Numbered from the stretch's first letter, positions 34,684 through 42,852 are shown. The stretch: 64,000 bases of DNA from Mechercharimyces sp. CAU 1602 (GCF_024753565.1 NZ_JANTPT010000001.1:1109969-1173968), one strand, 5' to 3'. Program-made: numbers and translations. The notes: a model not told the origin generated them from the letters alone.

Positions 34684-35653
34684 TCTTTTTCATTCGTTGC
34701 AACAAATTGCGCAAACGATGGGCATAGAGATGATCGGCTAACGTTCGTTGATACGCTTTTTGTTTTATCTGCAATCGCTCATTTTCATGTTCGATATAGT
34801 AGGGAATTAAATCATGCAATTGTTCCCACTCTTTATACGCCACCATCTCATCCGGGAGTTCATATAGTTTCGGTAGGTCAGGACGGTAACTAGTCAATTG
34901 AAACGATGAACATGAAGCAACTTCAAATATCCGGTTATTTGGTGTATATGCTGCCACTTTTAATGTATTCAACTTTAAAAAAGAGTCGTCGGAAGAGCGA
35001 TGGATATTTAATACGATATCTGCCCCATTATAGTAGCGCATCGCCTCTAAGGGAGATACCCACTCATTTACTACTTTTGGTGAACCCTTTCTTCGGCGTA
35101 CCACCTTGTCCCACCCTGGTCCAACCAATAAAGTTTTATATTTACGCAACAACGGCATCAATCGTCGAATCTCATCTTTACGGTTATCAAACGACATTCC
35201 TAGTAAGAGTACTTGACTATGATACTTAGCTGCTACCGACCGTGGAGTGAAGAAAGAATGTGGTGCCGCTAACGGCAAATGATACACATGTTTACATCCG
35301 CGCTCTTTATACACAGGAATTGCAGCTGAATCAATTGTAAAAACAGCATCAAAATGACGACATGTTTTTACCGCTCGATCAATTGCATACGGATCATCCG
35401 TATACCAAATCGCTTTCGGAATAGAGACTTTATCCAATAAGCGCAAATGTTTTGCTTTTAGCTTCCAACCCAGCATAACCAATATCATATCTGGTTTCCA
35501 GCGATTAATCGTAGATATCCACGTACGGGAAAAGTCATTATTGACAAGCATAGTTTTAACACCGATGTTCAATTCTTTCATTCCATGGACGATCGCTCGA
35601 TCCAAAAAAGAAAAAGGTCGTTTTATCGAAGACGCGATATATAAAACCCTCAA
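34673..35653 (-). CDS. CgeB-like glycosyltransferase (second of two)
   Basis: 326 aa from a TTG start (RBS GGGGGGAT). It has the same layout as the protein at 28538: MRYYNGADIVLNIHRSSDD, then PNNRIFEVASCSSFQLTSY and a final LADHLYAHRLRNLL. It belongs to the CgeB/Glyco_trans_1_2 group. It is the last gene of the spsIJKL-type operon, 15 bp after the rmlC-like gene, so it probably transfers the dTDP-linked sugar made by that operon onto a spore surface glycan or protein (inference). Confidence 0.83.
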   Translation of the reverse strand: MRVLYIASSIKRPFSFLDRAIVHGMKELNIGVKTMLVNNDFSRTWISTINRWKPDMILVMLGWKLKAKHLRLLDKVSIPKAIWYTDDPYAIDRAVKTCRHFDAVFTIDSAAIPVYKERGCKHVYHLPLAAPHSFFTPRSVAAKYHSQVLLLGMSFDNRKDEIRRLMPLLRKYKTLLVGPGWDKVVRRRKGSPKVVNEWVSPLEAMRYYNGADIVLNIHRSSDDSFLKLNTLKVAAYTPNNRIFEVASCSSFQLTSYRPDLPKLYELPDEMVAYKEWEQLHDLIPYYIEHENERLQIKQKAYQRTLADHLYAHRLRNLLQRMKKISG

Positions 35654-35668
35654 CCTGATCCCCCCTCT

Positions 35669-36127
35669 CTACCGAAATTGTGTACTCCAATCAAAGCCTA
35701 TTCGAGCATCGTCCCATGGAATACGATGTTCATCTGGACAAGTTCTGTTATAAGATCGGGTAGTAAAATAAAGAATAGTGGCTGGCTTATTTCCCAATAC
35801 GCGATAACCATGAGCCACCCCTTTAGGAATGAGTACAGTGCAAGGATTCTCTTCTCCTAAGTAAAACACATTCGTTTCGCCTTCAGTGGGGGAGTGAGTA
35901 CGCAAATCATATAGGACTACTTGCGCATTTCCGCTGGAAAAGTACCACAGATCATCTTGACGTTCATGGTAATGAAATGCTTTAATCACCCCTGGATAAG
36001 ACATCGAAGCAGAAGCTTGCCCAAAGTGCTCTAGCAGTTCCTCGTCATCGCGTACAATTTCCATGAAAGTCCCACGATCATCACAATATTTCTCTAACCT
36101 TTTCACCACTACACCATTAATCATCAT
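35669..36127 (-). CDS. spsL: dTDP-4-dehydrorhamnose 3,5-epimerase-related protein (SpsL/RmlC-like)
   Basis: 152 aa cupin, shorter than full RmlC (about 180), like Bacillus SpsL. Motifs include YCDDRGTFMEIVRDDEEL, SYPGVIKAFHYHERQDDLWY (with the active His) and GVAHGYRVLG. It epimerises dTDP-4-keto-6-deoxyglucose, or a related dTDP-sugar, in the cytosol. It overlaps spsK by 11 bp. Confidence 0.83.
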   Translation of the reverse strand: MMINGVVVKRLEKYCDDRGTFMEIVRDDEELLEHFGQASASMSYPGVIKAFHYHERQDDLWYFSSGNAQVVLYDLRTHSPTEGETNVFYLGEENPCTVLIPKGVAHGYRVLGNKPATILYFTTRSYNRTCPDEHRIPWDDARIGFDWSTQFR

Positions 36128-36971
36128 CCTTCCCCCTTTGTGACAAGTAATCTTTTAGACCCTGTTTCCAGTGCGGAGCTGGCACCAATCCATGTTCTTG
36201 CAAACGCACCGTGCGCAAGATCGAAACAGCAGGACGTTTCGCCCTCCTCTGTAACTGCTTAGCTAAAATTGCTTCGATTTCAACATGTTCCATCTCACTT
36301 TGCTTCATGATTTCCTCTGCAAATTGAAACCATGAACACGCCCCACTACTGGAAACATGATAGATCCCTTGTGCATTCGACTCAATCAGCCTCTTTAATG
36401 TGCGAGCAACATAACCCACATGGGTTGGAGTACCCACTTGATCTGTAACCACGCGTAGTTTCTTCTTTTTCTTTGCGCGAGCCAATATTGCCTTCACAAA
36501 GTGATTTCCTCCCCGTCCGTACAACCAGGACGTTCGTGCAATGACATAGCGCGAGCATTGTGATTGCACAGATAGTTCACCTGCACGCTTGCTCCGGCCA
36601 TATACATTAAGAGGTGAAGGATCGTCGTTTTCACAATATCCATCCGTTTGTTTACCATCGAAGACATAATCTGTACTCACATATACCATTAATGTACCTT
36701 TGTCCTCACAAAGTCGTGCCAAGTGATGAGTTCCTGCCGCATTTACCTGATACGCACGCTCAGGCTGATCTTCACTCTCATCTACGTTCGTATAAGCAGC
36801 ACAATGAACGAGAATATCGGGAGCATCTTTTCGAAATAGCTCGGTAGATTCTTCTTTCACACCCACATCCCATTGCTGACGACCAAACCCTTGAACATGA
36901 AATCGTGGATTCCAAGTTCGTACAATCTCCTGTCCCAACTGCCCTTCGGCACCCGTCACCCATATCTTCAC
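36117..36971 (-). CDS. spsK: dTDP-4-dehydrorhamnose reductase (SpsK/RmlD)
   Basis: Start taken as GTG 36971, overlapping the spsJ stop (GTGA) with GGGAGG upstream; about 284 aa. Rossmann WVTGAEGQLGQEIV; YVSTDYVFDG with SDR Tyr region; YGRSKRAGE as the YxxxK motif; LYGRGGNHF and DQVGTPTHVGYVA are typical RmlD segments. It reduces the 4-keto sugar to dTDP-L-rhamnose using NADPH. Confidence 0.88.
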   Translation of the reverse strand: MKIWVTGAEGQLGQEIVRTWNPRFHVQGFGRQQWDVGVKEESTELFRKDAPDILVHCAAYTNVDESEDQPERAYQVNAAGTHHLARLCEDKGTLMVYVSTDYVFDGKQTDGYCENDDPSPLNVYGRSKRAGELSVQSQCSRYVIARTSWLYGRGGNHFVKAILARAKKKKKLRVVTDQVGTPTHVGYVARTLKRLIESNAQGIYHVSSSGACSWFQFAEEIMKQSEMEHVEIEAILAKQLQRRAKRPAVSILRTVRLQEHGLVPAPHWKQGLKDYLSQRGKDDD

Positions 36972-37933
36972 CTCCACCCCTCCCTGCGTTCTTCCTGCCG
37001 GCGATACCACTTCACCGTCTCTTTTAATCCCTGCATTAGTGAGATACGGGGTTGCCAGAAAAGTTCGGAACGCAATTTCTGGGCGGACAAAGCATAGCGT
37101 TCATCATGTCCAGGTCGATCCCCCACAAATTGAATGAGTGAAGATGGCTTTTCTAGTATCTCTAGTATGGATTTAGCCATTTCGATATTTGTTTTTGTCT
37201 CTTCTGCACTAACATGATAAATTTCCCCTGTTCTTCCCCTACACCGAATAGCATCTATAGCTGTACAGTGATCATCCACATGAATCCAATCCCGTATCTG
37301 CTCTCCATTTCCATAAAGAGGTAGTGAGCGATGTTGCAGCGCCCGACCGATTAGCTTTGGAATCAATTTTTCCTGATGTTGATGAGGGCCGTAATTATTA
37401 GTACAGCGCGAAATTACAATAGGCAAACCATGAGTGTGCACTGCTGCCATACATAACAGATCTGAACTAGCTTTACTCGCTGCGTAAGGGTTTCTCGGGG
37501 CAAGTGGGGCACTCTCATCCAAGTAACCATGAGAGACGCTACCATACACTTCATCTGTTGATACATGCACCATCCGTTTTACACCCATACGCCGTACCGC
37601 CTCAATCAGTCTGGTCGTTCCAACGACATTGGACTGCACAAATGGATCTACATGATCAATACTACGATCCACATGGCTTTCAGCCGCAAAATGAACAACT
37701 TCATCAATCGGGAATTTAAACAGATTACGCATCGCGCTCTCATCCGTTAAATCGCACTTCAAAAACTGATACCGCGGATCTTCTACAAAAGCAGCAACAT
37801 TCTCCAATTGTGCAGCATATTTAAGTGCATCCGCATTAATCACATCAATATGTTCATATGTGTGCAATAAATAACGGATATAACGACTCCCAATAAAACC
37901 GGCTCCTCCCGTCACCAGAATCGTTTTCTTCAA
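36968..37933 (-). CDS. spsJ: dTDP-glucose 4,6-dehydratase (SpsJ/RmlB)
   Basis: 321 aa. NAD-binding VTGGAGFIGSRYIRYLL (6-22); the catalytic set HVSTDEVYGSV (Thr/Asp/Glu) and YAASKASSDLL (Tyr/Lys); NNYGPHQHQEKLIPKLIGRA and RDWIHVDDHC are RmlB hallmarks. It makes dTDP-4-keto-6-deoxyglucose. It is coupled on both sides by 4-bp overlaps. Confidence 0.93.
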   Translation of the reverse strand: MKKTILVTGGAGFIGSRYIRYLLHTYEHIDVINADALKYAAQLENVAAFVEDPRYQFLKCDLTDESAMRNLFKFPIDEVVHFAAESHVDRSIDHVDPFVQSNVVGTTRLIEAVRRMGVKRMVHVSTDEVYGSVSHGYLDESAPLAPRNPYAASKASSDLLCMAAVHTHGLPIVISRCTNNYGPHQHQEKLIPKLIGRALQHRSLPLYGNGEQIRDWIHVDDHCTAIDAIRCRGRTGEIYHVSAEETKTNIEMAKSILEILEKPSSLIQFVGDRPGHDERYALSAQKLRSELFWQPRISLMQGLKETVKWYRRQEERREGWR

Positions 37934-38670
37934 TCCAATCCCTCCTCTAATTCATGGTAATAAATATCCTGTGCATATTGATTAGAACGGAGGAGGGAAT
38001 CTGGCGTGCCTGCGTCCGTCCACCATCCTCGTAAGCGATCATACGCTAATACACTATGCCGAATATACAAATTATTCACATCAGTAATCTCATACTCTCC
38101 TCGCTTAGAAGGTTGCAAAGACTCAATAAAGGTGAACACTTGTGGATCAAAAAAATAGATTCCTGTCACACAGTAATCACTCTTCGGGTTCCGTGGTTTC
38201 TCCTCAATAGAATACACCTGATCTTGAGAAATCTCTGCAACCCCAAATCGCCCAGGATTTTCTACTTTTTTGACTAAAATACGAGCACCCTCAGACTGCT
38301 CTCGAAATTTTCTCACATAAGAAGTTAATTCATCTTCAAATAAATTATCTCCTAAAATGACAAGCACACGTTCTCCGTTCACAAAGTCACGCGCTAGCGA
38401 AAGTGCCTGGGCAATTCCACCGGGCTGATCCTGAACTTTGTACGTCAAACGAGCGGAAAAGTTTTGTCCACTCCCTAATAATCGTACAACATCACCCATA
38501 TGCTCTACCCCGGTAACAATTAATACATCTTCGATTCCTGCTCTCACCATCTTTATCAAAGGGTGATAAATCATGGGATAGCGTCCGACGGGTAATAAAT
38601 GCTTATTGGTTACCTTTGTCAATGGATATAGCCGCGAACCGGTTCCCCCTGCCAAAATAACTCCCTTCAT
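37930..38670 (-). CDS. spsI: Glucose-1-phosphate thymidylyltransferase (SpsI/RmlA)
   Basis: Read from the ATG at 38670 (RBS GAGGGGAAG), 246 aa; the 64-codon upstream extension lacks start signals. MKGVILAGGTGSRLYPLT (1-18) is the nucleotidyltransferase signature; VILGDNLFEDEL the metal site; FGVAEI and IEEKPRNPKSDYCVTGIY the sugar pocket; RGWWTDAGTPDSLL the C-terminal motif. At this length it lacks the C-terminal allosteric helices of long RmlA, like SpsI. First gene of the five-gene unit spsI-spsJ-spsK-spsL-cgeB-like. Confidence 0.92.
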   Translation of the reverse strand: MKGVILAGGTGSRLYPLTKVTNKHLLPVGRYPMIYHPLIKMVRAGIEDVLIVTGVEHMGDVVRLLGSGQNFSARLTYKVQDQPGGIAQALSLARDFVNGERVLVILGDNLFEDELTSYVRKFREQSEGARILVKKVENPGRFGVAEISQDQVYSIEEKPRNPKSDYCVTGIYFFDPQVFTFIESLQPSKRGEYEITDVNNLYIRHSVLAYDRLRGWWTDAGTPDSLLRSNQYAQDIYYHELEEGLD

Positions 38671-38805
38671 TTGCACTTCCCCTCTTTCACACCAATCATC
38701 CCTTCTAGGGTATTCGCGGGGAGTCAGTTGTGTATCAGATATGCGCCCATATTTTTCTTGGACTAGTCTAAAATAGCATGTCGATGCTGTTTCATGTTTT
38801 ACATT

Positions 38806-38868
38806 AGTTTGTATAACAAACTTGTTTAAATTAAACGGGTCGTCAATTGCCCTTTCTTGCATTATAAT
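38806..38868 (+). promoter_or_regulatory. Operator dyad and promoter upstream of the LysE gene
   Basis: Perfect dyad AGTTTGT-ATA-ACAAACT (38806-38822), nearly identical to the one at 26928. A -10 TATAAT lies at 38863-38868 with only a weak -35 (TCGTCA, 38840-38845). Confidence 0.65.
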
Positions 38869-38900
38869 AGAGAGATTGAAACGAAACGGACGGTGAAATC

Positions 38901-39530
38901 ATGGATATATCCACTCTCATTCCTTTTATAGTAGTCTCTATTCTCCTTACCTTATCTCCCGGACCTGATTTCCTCTATGTCATCACCCAAAGCATCTCAC
39001 AAAATGCACGGGCCGGGTTCGCTATTGCTTTAGGCTTATGTTCTGGTGTGATCGTACATACAACTGCTGCTGCCCTTGGCATCTCTGTCATTGTACAGCA
39101 ATCTGAACTCGCCTTTTTCATCTTAAAAGTGTTAGGAGCCGCCTACCTTCTATATCTTGCTTGGAAATCCGTAAAAGAAAAACCCCAGATCAGCACCCTC
39201 CAGTCACAACAGTCTACCTTAACAGCAGGTGCCCTTTATCGTCGTGGTTTTATTATGAATGTGATTAACCCTAAGGTCGCTCTTTTCTTTCTCGCTCTAT
39301 TTCCACAATTTATTCCTACAAGCGTAGAAAACCCAACATTCTACACCTTCGTCCTAGGGTTCATCTTTATGATTCAAGCCCTCATCATTTTTAGCCTCAT
39401 CTCTATTGGAGCTGAATGGGTTGGAGCAAAATTCTTACAAAACGCACGGGCCCAGCGCACGGTTCATCTTATTCAGGCGACTATTTTTGTTTTGATCGCT
39501 ATTCAGTTGATTTTTACTCAAGCACCTTAA
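38901..39530 (+). CDS. LysE/RhtB family exporter
   Basis: 209 aa with five to six TM helices. The N-terminus holds the family motif LTLSPGPDFLYVITQSISQN at about 17-36, then AGFAIALGLCSGVIVHT; a central conserved segment GFIMNVINPKVALFFLALFPQF follows. Members export amino acids or similar metabolites across the membrane. It is monocistronic, with a strong terminator behind it. The upstream dyad is shared with the small wHTH gene at 26993, which is its likely regulator. Confidence 0.9.
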   Translation: MDISTLIPFIVVSILLTLSPGPDFLYVITQSISQNARAGFAIALGLCSGVIVHTTAAALGISVIVQQSELAFFILKVLGAAYLLYLAWKSVKEKPQISTLQSQQSTLTAGALYRRGFIMNVINPKVALFFLALFPQFIPTSVENPTFYTFVLGFIFMIQALIIFSLISIGAEWVGAKFLQNARAQRTVHLIQATIFVLIAIQLIFTQAP

Positions 39531-39532
39531 TA

Positions 39533-39569
39533 AATCCCCCTTAACCTCCAAAACGGGTTAAGGGGGATT
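39533..39569. terminator. Bidirectional terminator after the LysE gene
   Basis: 14-bp perfect stem AATCCCCCTTAACC (39533-39546) / GGTTAAGGGGGATT (39556-39569), between convergent genes. Confidence 0.82.
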
Positions 39570-39577
39570 CGTATTTG

Positions 39578-40324
39578 CTATAAAGAAGTATCGCTACCTG
39601 CAATATGCGCTTGATTTAATAGCTGCATCCACTTTTCTTCTCTATCACTTTCTATCGGAATTCCTTTATACACATATTCAATAACATGGATCCCCTTCTC
39701 TGATGAAACCACACGTACCAAAGCTGAATGATCCGCATATTCTTCGTCTACTGGTTCTGAGGTGTAACGAAACATCGCATCCTGATTCTGCTCATGAATG
39801 ACTTCAAATGATTGCTTCGCTTCCGTATTTGCTTTCATTTCTTTTATTAAATCTTTCATCGCTTGTCCAGCTGGGAAGGGATTAACCGGTAACTTATCAT
39901 CTGAAAAATAGAGTACTTGAATGCGCTCAATCTGTTGATCTTCACGCAAGTCTTCAATTCCGAAGGTACGTATTTCTCCATTATCCCCTCGATCCTCTTC
40001 CCCAGTTATCTCCCAATTCTGCTCATCGAAGCTTAATTGTAGTCCAAATACTTCTTCACTCGAAACCGCTGCTTGATCTCCTCCACTATCGGTAGGATCA
40101 ATCGGCTCTAAATCTTCTTCATCACCTTGCACGGTTGTCGTATCTTCAATCTCAGCTTCCTTTTGCTCTTGTTCCTTATTAGCTAATATTTCCTTCTCTA
40201 CTGCTTCTTTTCTTTTTTTCATTTCCTCATTCTGTTGCTCTAGGGAAACTGCCATCAGAGTGCCACAACCAGAAAGAATCATCAATATGCTAAAAGCAGT
40301 TATCCACTGTAACACACGTCTCAT
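39578..40324 (-). CDS. Putative lipoprotein of unknown function
   Basis: About 248 aa from the ATG of MRRVLQWITAFSILMILSGC; starts up to 17 codons earlier are possible. There is a signal peptide with lipobox LSGC (Cys at about 20), so export and lipid anchoring are expected. An acidic Glu/Lys/Gln-rich coiled region (about 28-90) and a beta-rich C-terminal domain follow (VFGLQLSFDEQNWEITG, then a final RYTSEPVDEEYADHSALVR). I do not recognise the C-terminal family. It is monocistronic and convergent with the LysE gene. Confidence 0.72.
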   Translation of the reverse strand: MRRVLQWITAFSILMILSGCGTLMAVSLEQQNEEMKKRKEAVEKEILANKEQEQKEAEIEDTTTVQGDEEDLEPIDPTDSGGDQAAVSSEEVFGLQLSFDEQNWEITGEEDRGDNGEIRTFGIEDLREDQQIERIQVLYFSDDKLPVNPFPAGQAMKDLIKEMKANTEAKQSFEVIHEQNQDAMFRYTSEPVDEEYADHSALVRVVSSEKGIHVIEYVYKGIPIESDREEKWMQLLNQAHIAGSDTSL

Positions 40325-40386
40325 TTTTCGCTTTTCAACCCCTCTCACATTTTGCATTCCGCATGATGGTACCATTTGTATATTAC

Positions 40387-40395
40387 CATATCTTA
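40387..40395 (+). promoter_or_regulatory. Possible sigma-K -10 upstream of the split murF-like gene
   Basis: CATATCTTA is a full match to CATAnnnTA, about 100 bp before the start of the split gene. An AC lies only 14 bases upstream, shorter than the usual 16-17, so the assignment is weak. Confidence 0.3.
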
Positions 40396-40493
40396 CTTAA
40401 AAATAAGACCCCTACTAGCCATTTTCTTCATTTGCCCAACCAAACTCTTCTGTTGATGAATACCTTATTAGGGATCGCATTTGGATTTTCTTT

Positions 40494-40961
40494 TTGTATC
40501 AAGAGGGGGGATCCCGTACGAAAACGATATCTCTTCATGCTTGTGTAAACCTTATCGGAGGAAAGCTGATCAGGGGGAACGGCAAGCAATGGATAAACGC
40601 GTGTAACTTTGGTGACTATCGTCGTTTACAAAGAAATCAAGTCTATTTTTATACCAAACAGACTTCCTGGGAGCGACAACTTGCAGCGATTCGTCAAGTC
40701 CAACCCATAGCGGTCGTTCTCCCCTATTCTCTCAAAGACTCCTCGCTTCCATCGAAAGTAGCCCTCATTGTTGTAAAGGATGCTTATCGTGCCTTTTGGA
40801 CTTTAGGCAAATGGAATTGGCAACAGTATAATCCTACCGTCATCGGTATCACAGGGAGCTCAGGAAAATCAACCACTACCGCTATGCTCGCCGGTATGCT
40901 AAAACAAAAATTCTCCATGGTAAAAACAACTGGGAATTTAAATACATTTAAATTTAGATGA
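40494..40961 (+). pseudogene. 5' fragment of a second murF-like gene, interrupted by the prophage
   Basis: The frame opens at a TTG without a good RBS, so the real start is uncertain. The protein matches the start of the MurF-like protein at 33271: LIGGKLIRGNGKQW (versus ILNGQLIRGKHTT), then AYRAFWTLGKWNWQQYNP and P-loop GITGSSGKSTTTAMLAGML, then KTTGNLNTF where the paralogue has KSVDNLNVF. Homology ends at about 40949 and the frame stops at 40961. The rest of the ligase is missing from the window, and phage-type genes follow. The 3' part should lie beyond the right end of the prophage. Excision would restore the gene. Confidence 0.78.
40935..40954. other. Candidate attL crossover site
   Basis: AATTTAAAT-AC-ATTTAAATT: a perfect 9-bp inverted repeat around a central AC, exactly where murF homology stops. 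Symmetric arms around a 2-bp core are what large serine integrases use, but an AT-rich palindrome can occur by chance and the partner attR is outside the window. Confidence 0.4.
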
Positions 40962-40970
40962 TACCCTAAT

Positions 40971-40998
40971 TAAAAAAAGCCGAATTCAATCGGCTTTT
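40971..40998 (-). terminator. Terminator of the 63-aa gene at the prophage left end
   Basis: Minus strand AAAAGCCGA-TTGAAT-TCGGCTTTT followed by more T. The stem (40975-40983 / 40990-40998) includes the last codons of the 63-aa gene. Confidence 0.8.
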
Positions 40999-41177
40999 AA
41001 GCACTTTCTTTTCAGCTGTTCATATTGCTCGCATGTAATTAACCCTTCTTCAACAAGGTTACTTGCGATTACACTTATTAGTATCCGTTCTCCTTGGGAG
41101 CTTGCGCACCATTTATCAGGTTGGCTTAAGTCCTCTACTCTGCATCCATTTTCCCGTGTGATCCTCTTATGCTCCAT
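40986..41177 (-). CDS. Small SHOCT-like protein next to the attachment site
   Basis: 63 aa, RBS AAGGAGG. The N-terminus is polar (MEHKRITRENGCRVEDLS). The C-terminus NLVEEGLITCEQYEQLKRKC resembles the SHOCT short helical motif. It is the first gene inside the prophage, read toward the attachment site. Its position and size recall SprB (58 aa), the directionality factor of SPbeta, but I see no clear sequence similarity, so a role in excision is speculation. Confidence 0.6.
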   Translation of the reverse strand: MEHKRITRENGCRVEDLSQPDKWCASSQGERILISVIASNLVEEGLITCEQYEQLKRKCLKAD

Positions 41178-41544
41178 GAGGAAGCCTCCTTAAGTCTCTA
41201 AGTTATTCATATGTACATGCTTTTATCATCTAGATATACATTAATCTATATATTTATTGTAATTTAATATCAATTTTTGTTTTTCGAAAATATTATTCAA
41301 TCCTTGCATTTCCTACGAGGTTAATTTCTGTTAATATTTATTTATGGAAACATTGTATCTAGGCTACTATGAAAGATCAACAAAAACATTTTCATTTTAA
41401 AATATGAATATATAGTCTTAGTGCCAACTCATACAAAGGTATATCTCTTAATTGTTGTTACATTCCATCGCCTACCGATTTATGCAATGTACAACATTCA
41501 TTTTTTGTTAAACAAAAAAATGAATTGCAGGAGAGTGATTTAGA
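41178..41544. promoter_or_regulatory. AT-rich divergent control region with dyad before the RRNPP gene
   Basis: 367 bp without a gene. Near its right end is an almost perfect dyad, ATTCATTTTTTGTT (41496-41509) / AACAAAAAAATGAAT (41511-41525), one base bulged, directly before the RBS GGAGAG. It may be an autoregulatory operator or an RNA hairpin. I could not assign a firm -35/-10 pair in the rest. Confidence 0.5.
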
Positions 41545-42852
41545 GTGAAAATAGATTCGTGTATTGAACTAGGGGAAGTATTGCGAGTATACAGAGAGAA
41601 AAAGGGCTGGAAAATCGAATATACTGCTTCCCTCGGAGAAATATCTATTGGAACCATTAGCAAAATTGAAAATGGGGATCCAACCGTTTCAACAAAAAAA
41701 ATAGACCAGTTAAAAGTTATCTTAGGAATTTCAAAAGAAGAGATCAGATCATTGAAAGATGATAGAGCCGATATAGAATTATTATTAGACTCTATTAATT
41801 CTTTGATCGAAACTTTTGAAATAGAGCCTGCTTTAAAAGAGCTAGAACAACTTAAAACAGGATTTTTCCCGGGTTATATAAACTTCCTCAAGGGGAAGTG
41901 TTATTTAGAGAAAGGACAAGAAAAAAATGCTGAAGAGGCGTTTCATGAAGTAATCAAGAACAAATATAAGGACAAGTCAAATTTAATATCAATGTGTTAT
42001 CATGAAATCGGGCGATGCCTTTATAAAAAAAACAATGTAAGAGAAGCTCTCATATGGCATAAAAATGCATCCGATTCCTTTGACCCTGAAGGTGCTTTTC
42101 AATATTTCCAACCCTCAATGGATATCAATGAGGCAATCTATCTGAAGAAGATGGGTTTTAGAGGGGGCTCCTTAAAAATAGTCAACTCATTGTGGTCAAT
42201 AAGAAATGAAATTAAAAAACTCAATTCACTTCTAAACCTATACGAGCTTTATGCTGAGTTCGCTGTTGAAGATACAAATCTTGATTTGGCAGAGGAAGTT
42301 GTTAGAGAAGGAATCGAATTAGCAAGAATAAATAGCAATCAGAACAGGTTGGCTGATTTTTGGACAAAATTAGGGGTTATCAAAACACAGTTAAAACGCT
42401 TTAATAGCGCTCAAATGTGTTTTGGAACAACACTAAAGCTAAAAGAAAGAATAACGGAGCCTCGCATACTAATTACAACATATGAACAAATGGGTGTACT
42501 ATATATGGAGCAGGCAAACCTCAACAAAGCAGATGAGTGCTTCAATGAAGCAGTACGTCTTGCAAACGACCTTAATGATCACATCCAACTCGTTGGCACC
42601 TTACACCTAACCGGGGATCTGAAGAAAATGCAGGGTCAACACACTGAGAGTCTAAAGCTTTATAAAGAAGCAGCGCAAATCTCACATAAGTATGGACTTA
42701 ACCGACAAGAGTATGAATCCATAATAAAACTAGCTGAACACTCCCAGATCGCAGACAACACTCAAGAGTACAAACAGCTAGGTAAAAGAATCATGGATCT
42801 TGAACTCGAATATAGATCTTCATTAAAGGAGGATACTTATGAAGAAGTATAA
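41545..42852 (+). CDS. RRNPP-type transcriptional regulator (XRE HTH + TPR, peptide-responsive)
   Basis: 435 aa from GTG 41545. The N-terminal XRE helix-turn-helix (about 8-62) reads GEVLRVYREKKGWKIEYTA and ISIGTISKIENGDPTVSTKK. Residues about 85-425 are helical repeats of TPR type, e.g. LADFWTKLGVIKTQLKRFN, ITTYEQMGVLYMEQANLNKA and LVGTLHLTGDLKKMQGQH. This architecture (HTH plus TPR peptide pocket) is that of PlcR/NprR/AimR. A 42-aa secreted-peptide gene overlaps its last 14 bases, the standard receptor-signal arrangement. In a prophage it could control lysis versus lysogeny, or cargo genes. Confidence 0.88.
   Translation: MKIDSCIELGEVLRVYREKKGWKIEYTASLGEISIGTISKIENGDPTVSTKKIDQLKVILGISKEEIRSLKDDRADIELLLDSINSLIETFEIEPALKELEQLKTGFFPGYINFLKGKCYLEKGQEKNAEEAFHEVIKNKYKDKSNLISMCYHEIGRCLYKKNNVREALIWHKNASDSFDPEGAFQYFQPSMDINEAIYLKKMGFRGGSLKIVNSLWSIRNEIKKLNSLLNLYELYAEFAVEDTNLDLAEEVVREGIELARINSNQNRLADFWTKLGVIKTQLKRFNSAQMCFGTTLKLKERITEPRILITTYEQMGVLYMEQANLNKADECFNEAVRLANDLNDHIQLVGTLHLTGDLKKMQGQHTESLKLYKEAAQISHKYGLNRQEYESIIKLAEHSQIADNTQEYKQLGKRIMDLELEYRSSLKEDTYEEV

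Noticed and set aside
36117..38670. Reading the sps genes as general vegetative rml genes
   Set aside because: Not excluded, but the short RmlA and RmlC forms, the order I-J-K-L and the CgeB-like gene at the end fit the spore polysaccharide type better.
38671..38862. 64-codon upstream extension of the spsI frame
   Set aside because: No start signal; RmlA/SpsI proteins begin at MKGVILAGG, which has its own RBS.
40363..40548. 61-aa plus-strand frame between the lipoprotein and the split murF gene
   Set aside because: No RBS, overlaps the lipoprotein start region and the murF fragment in another frame.
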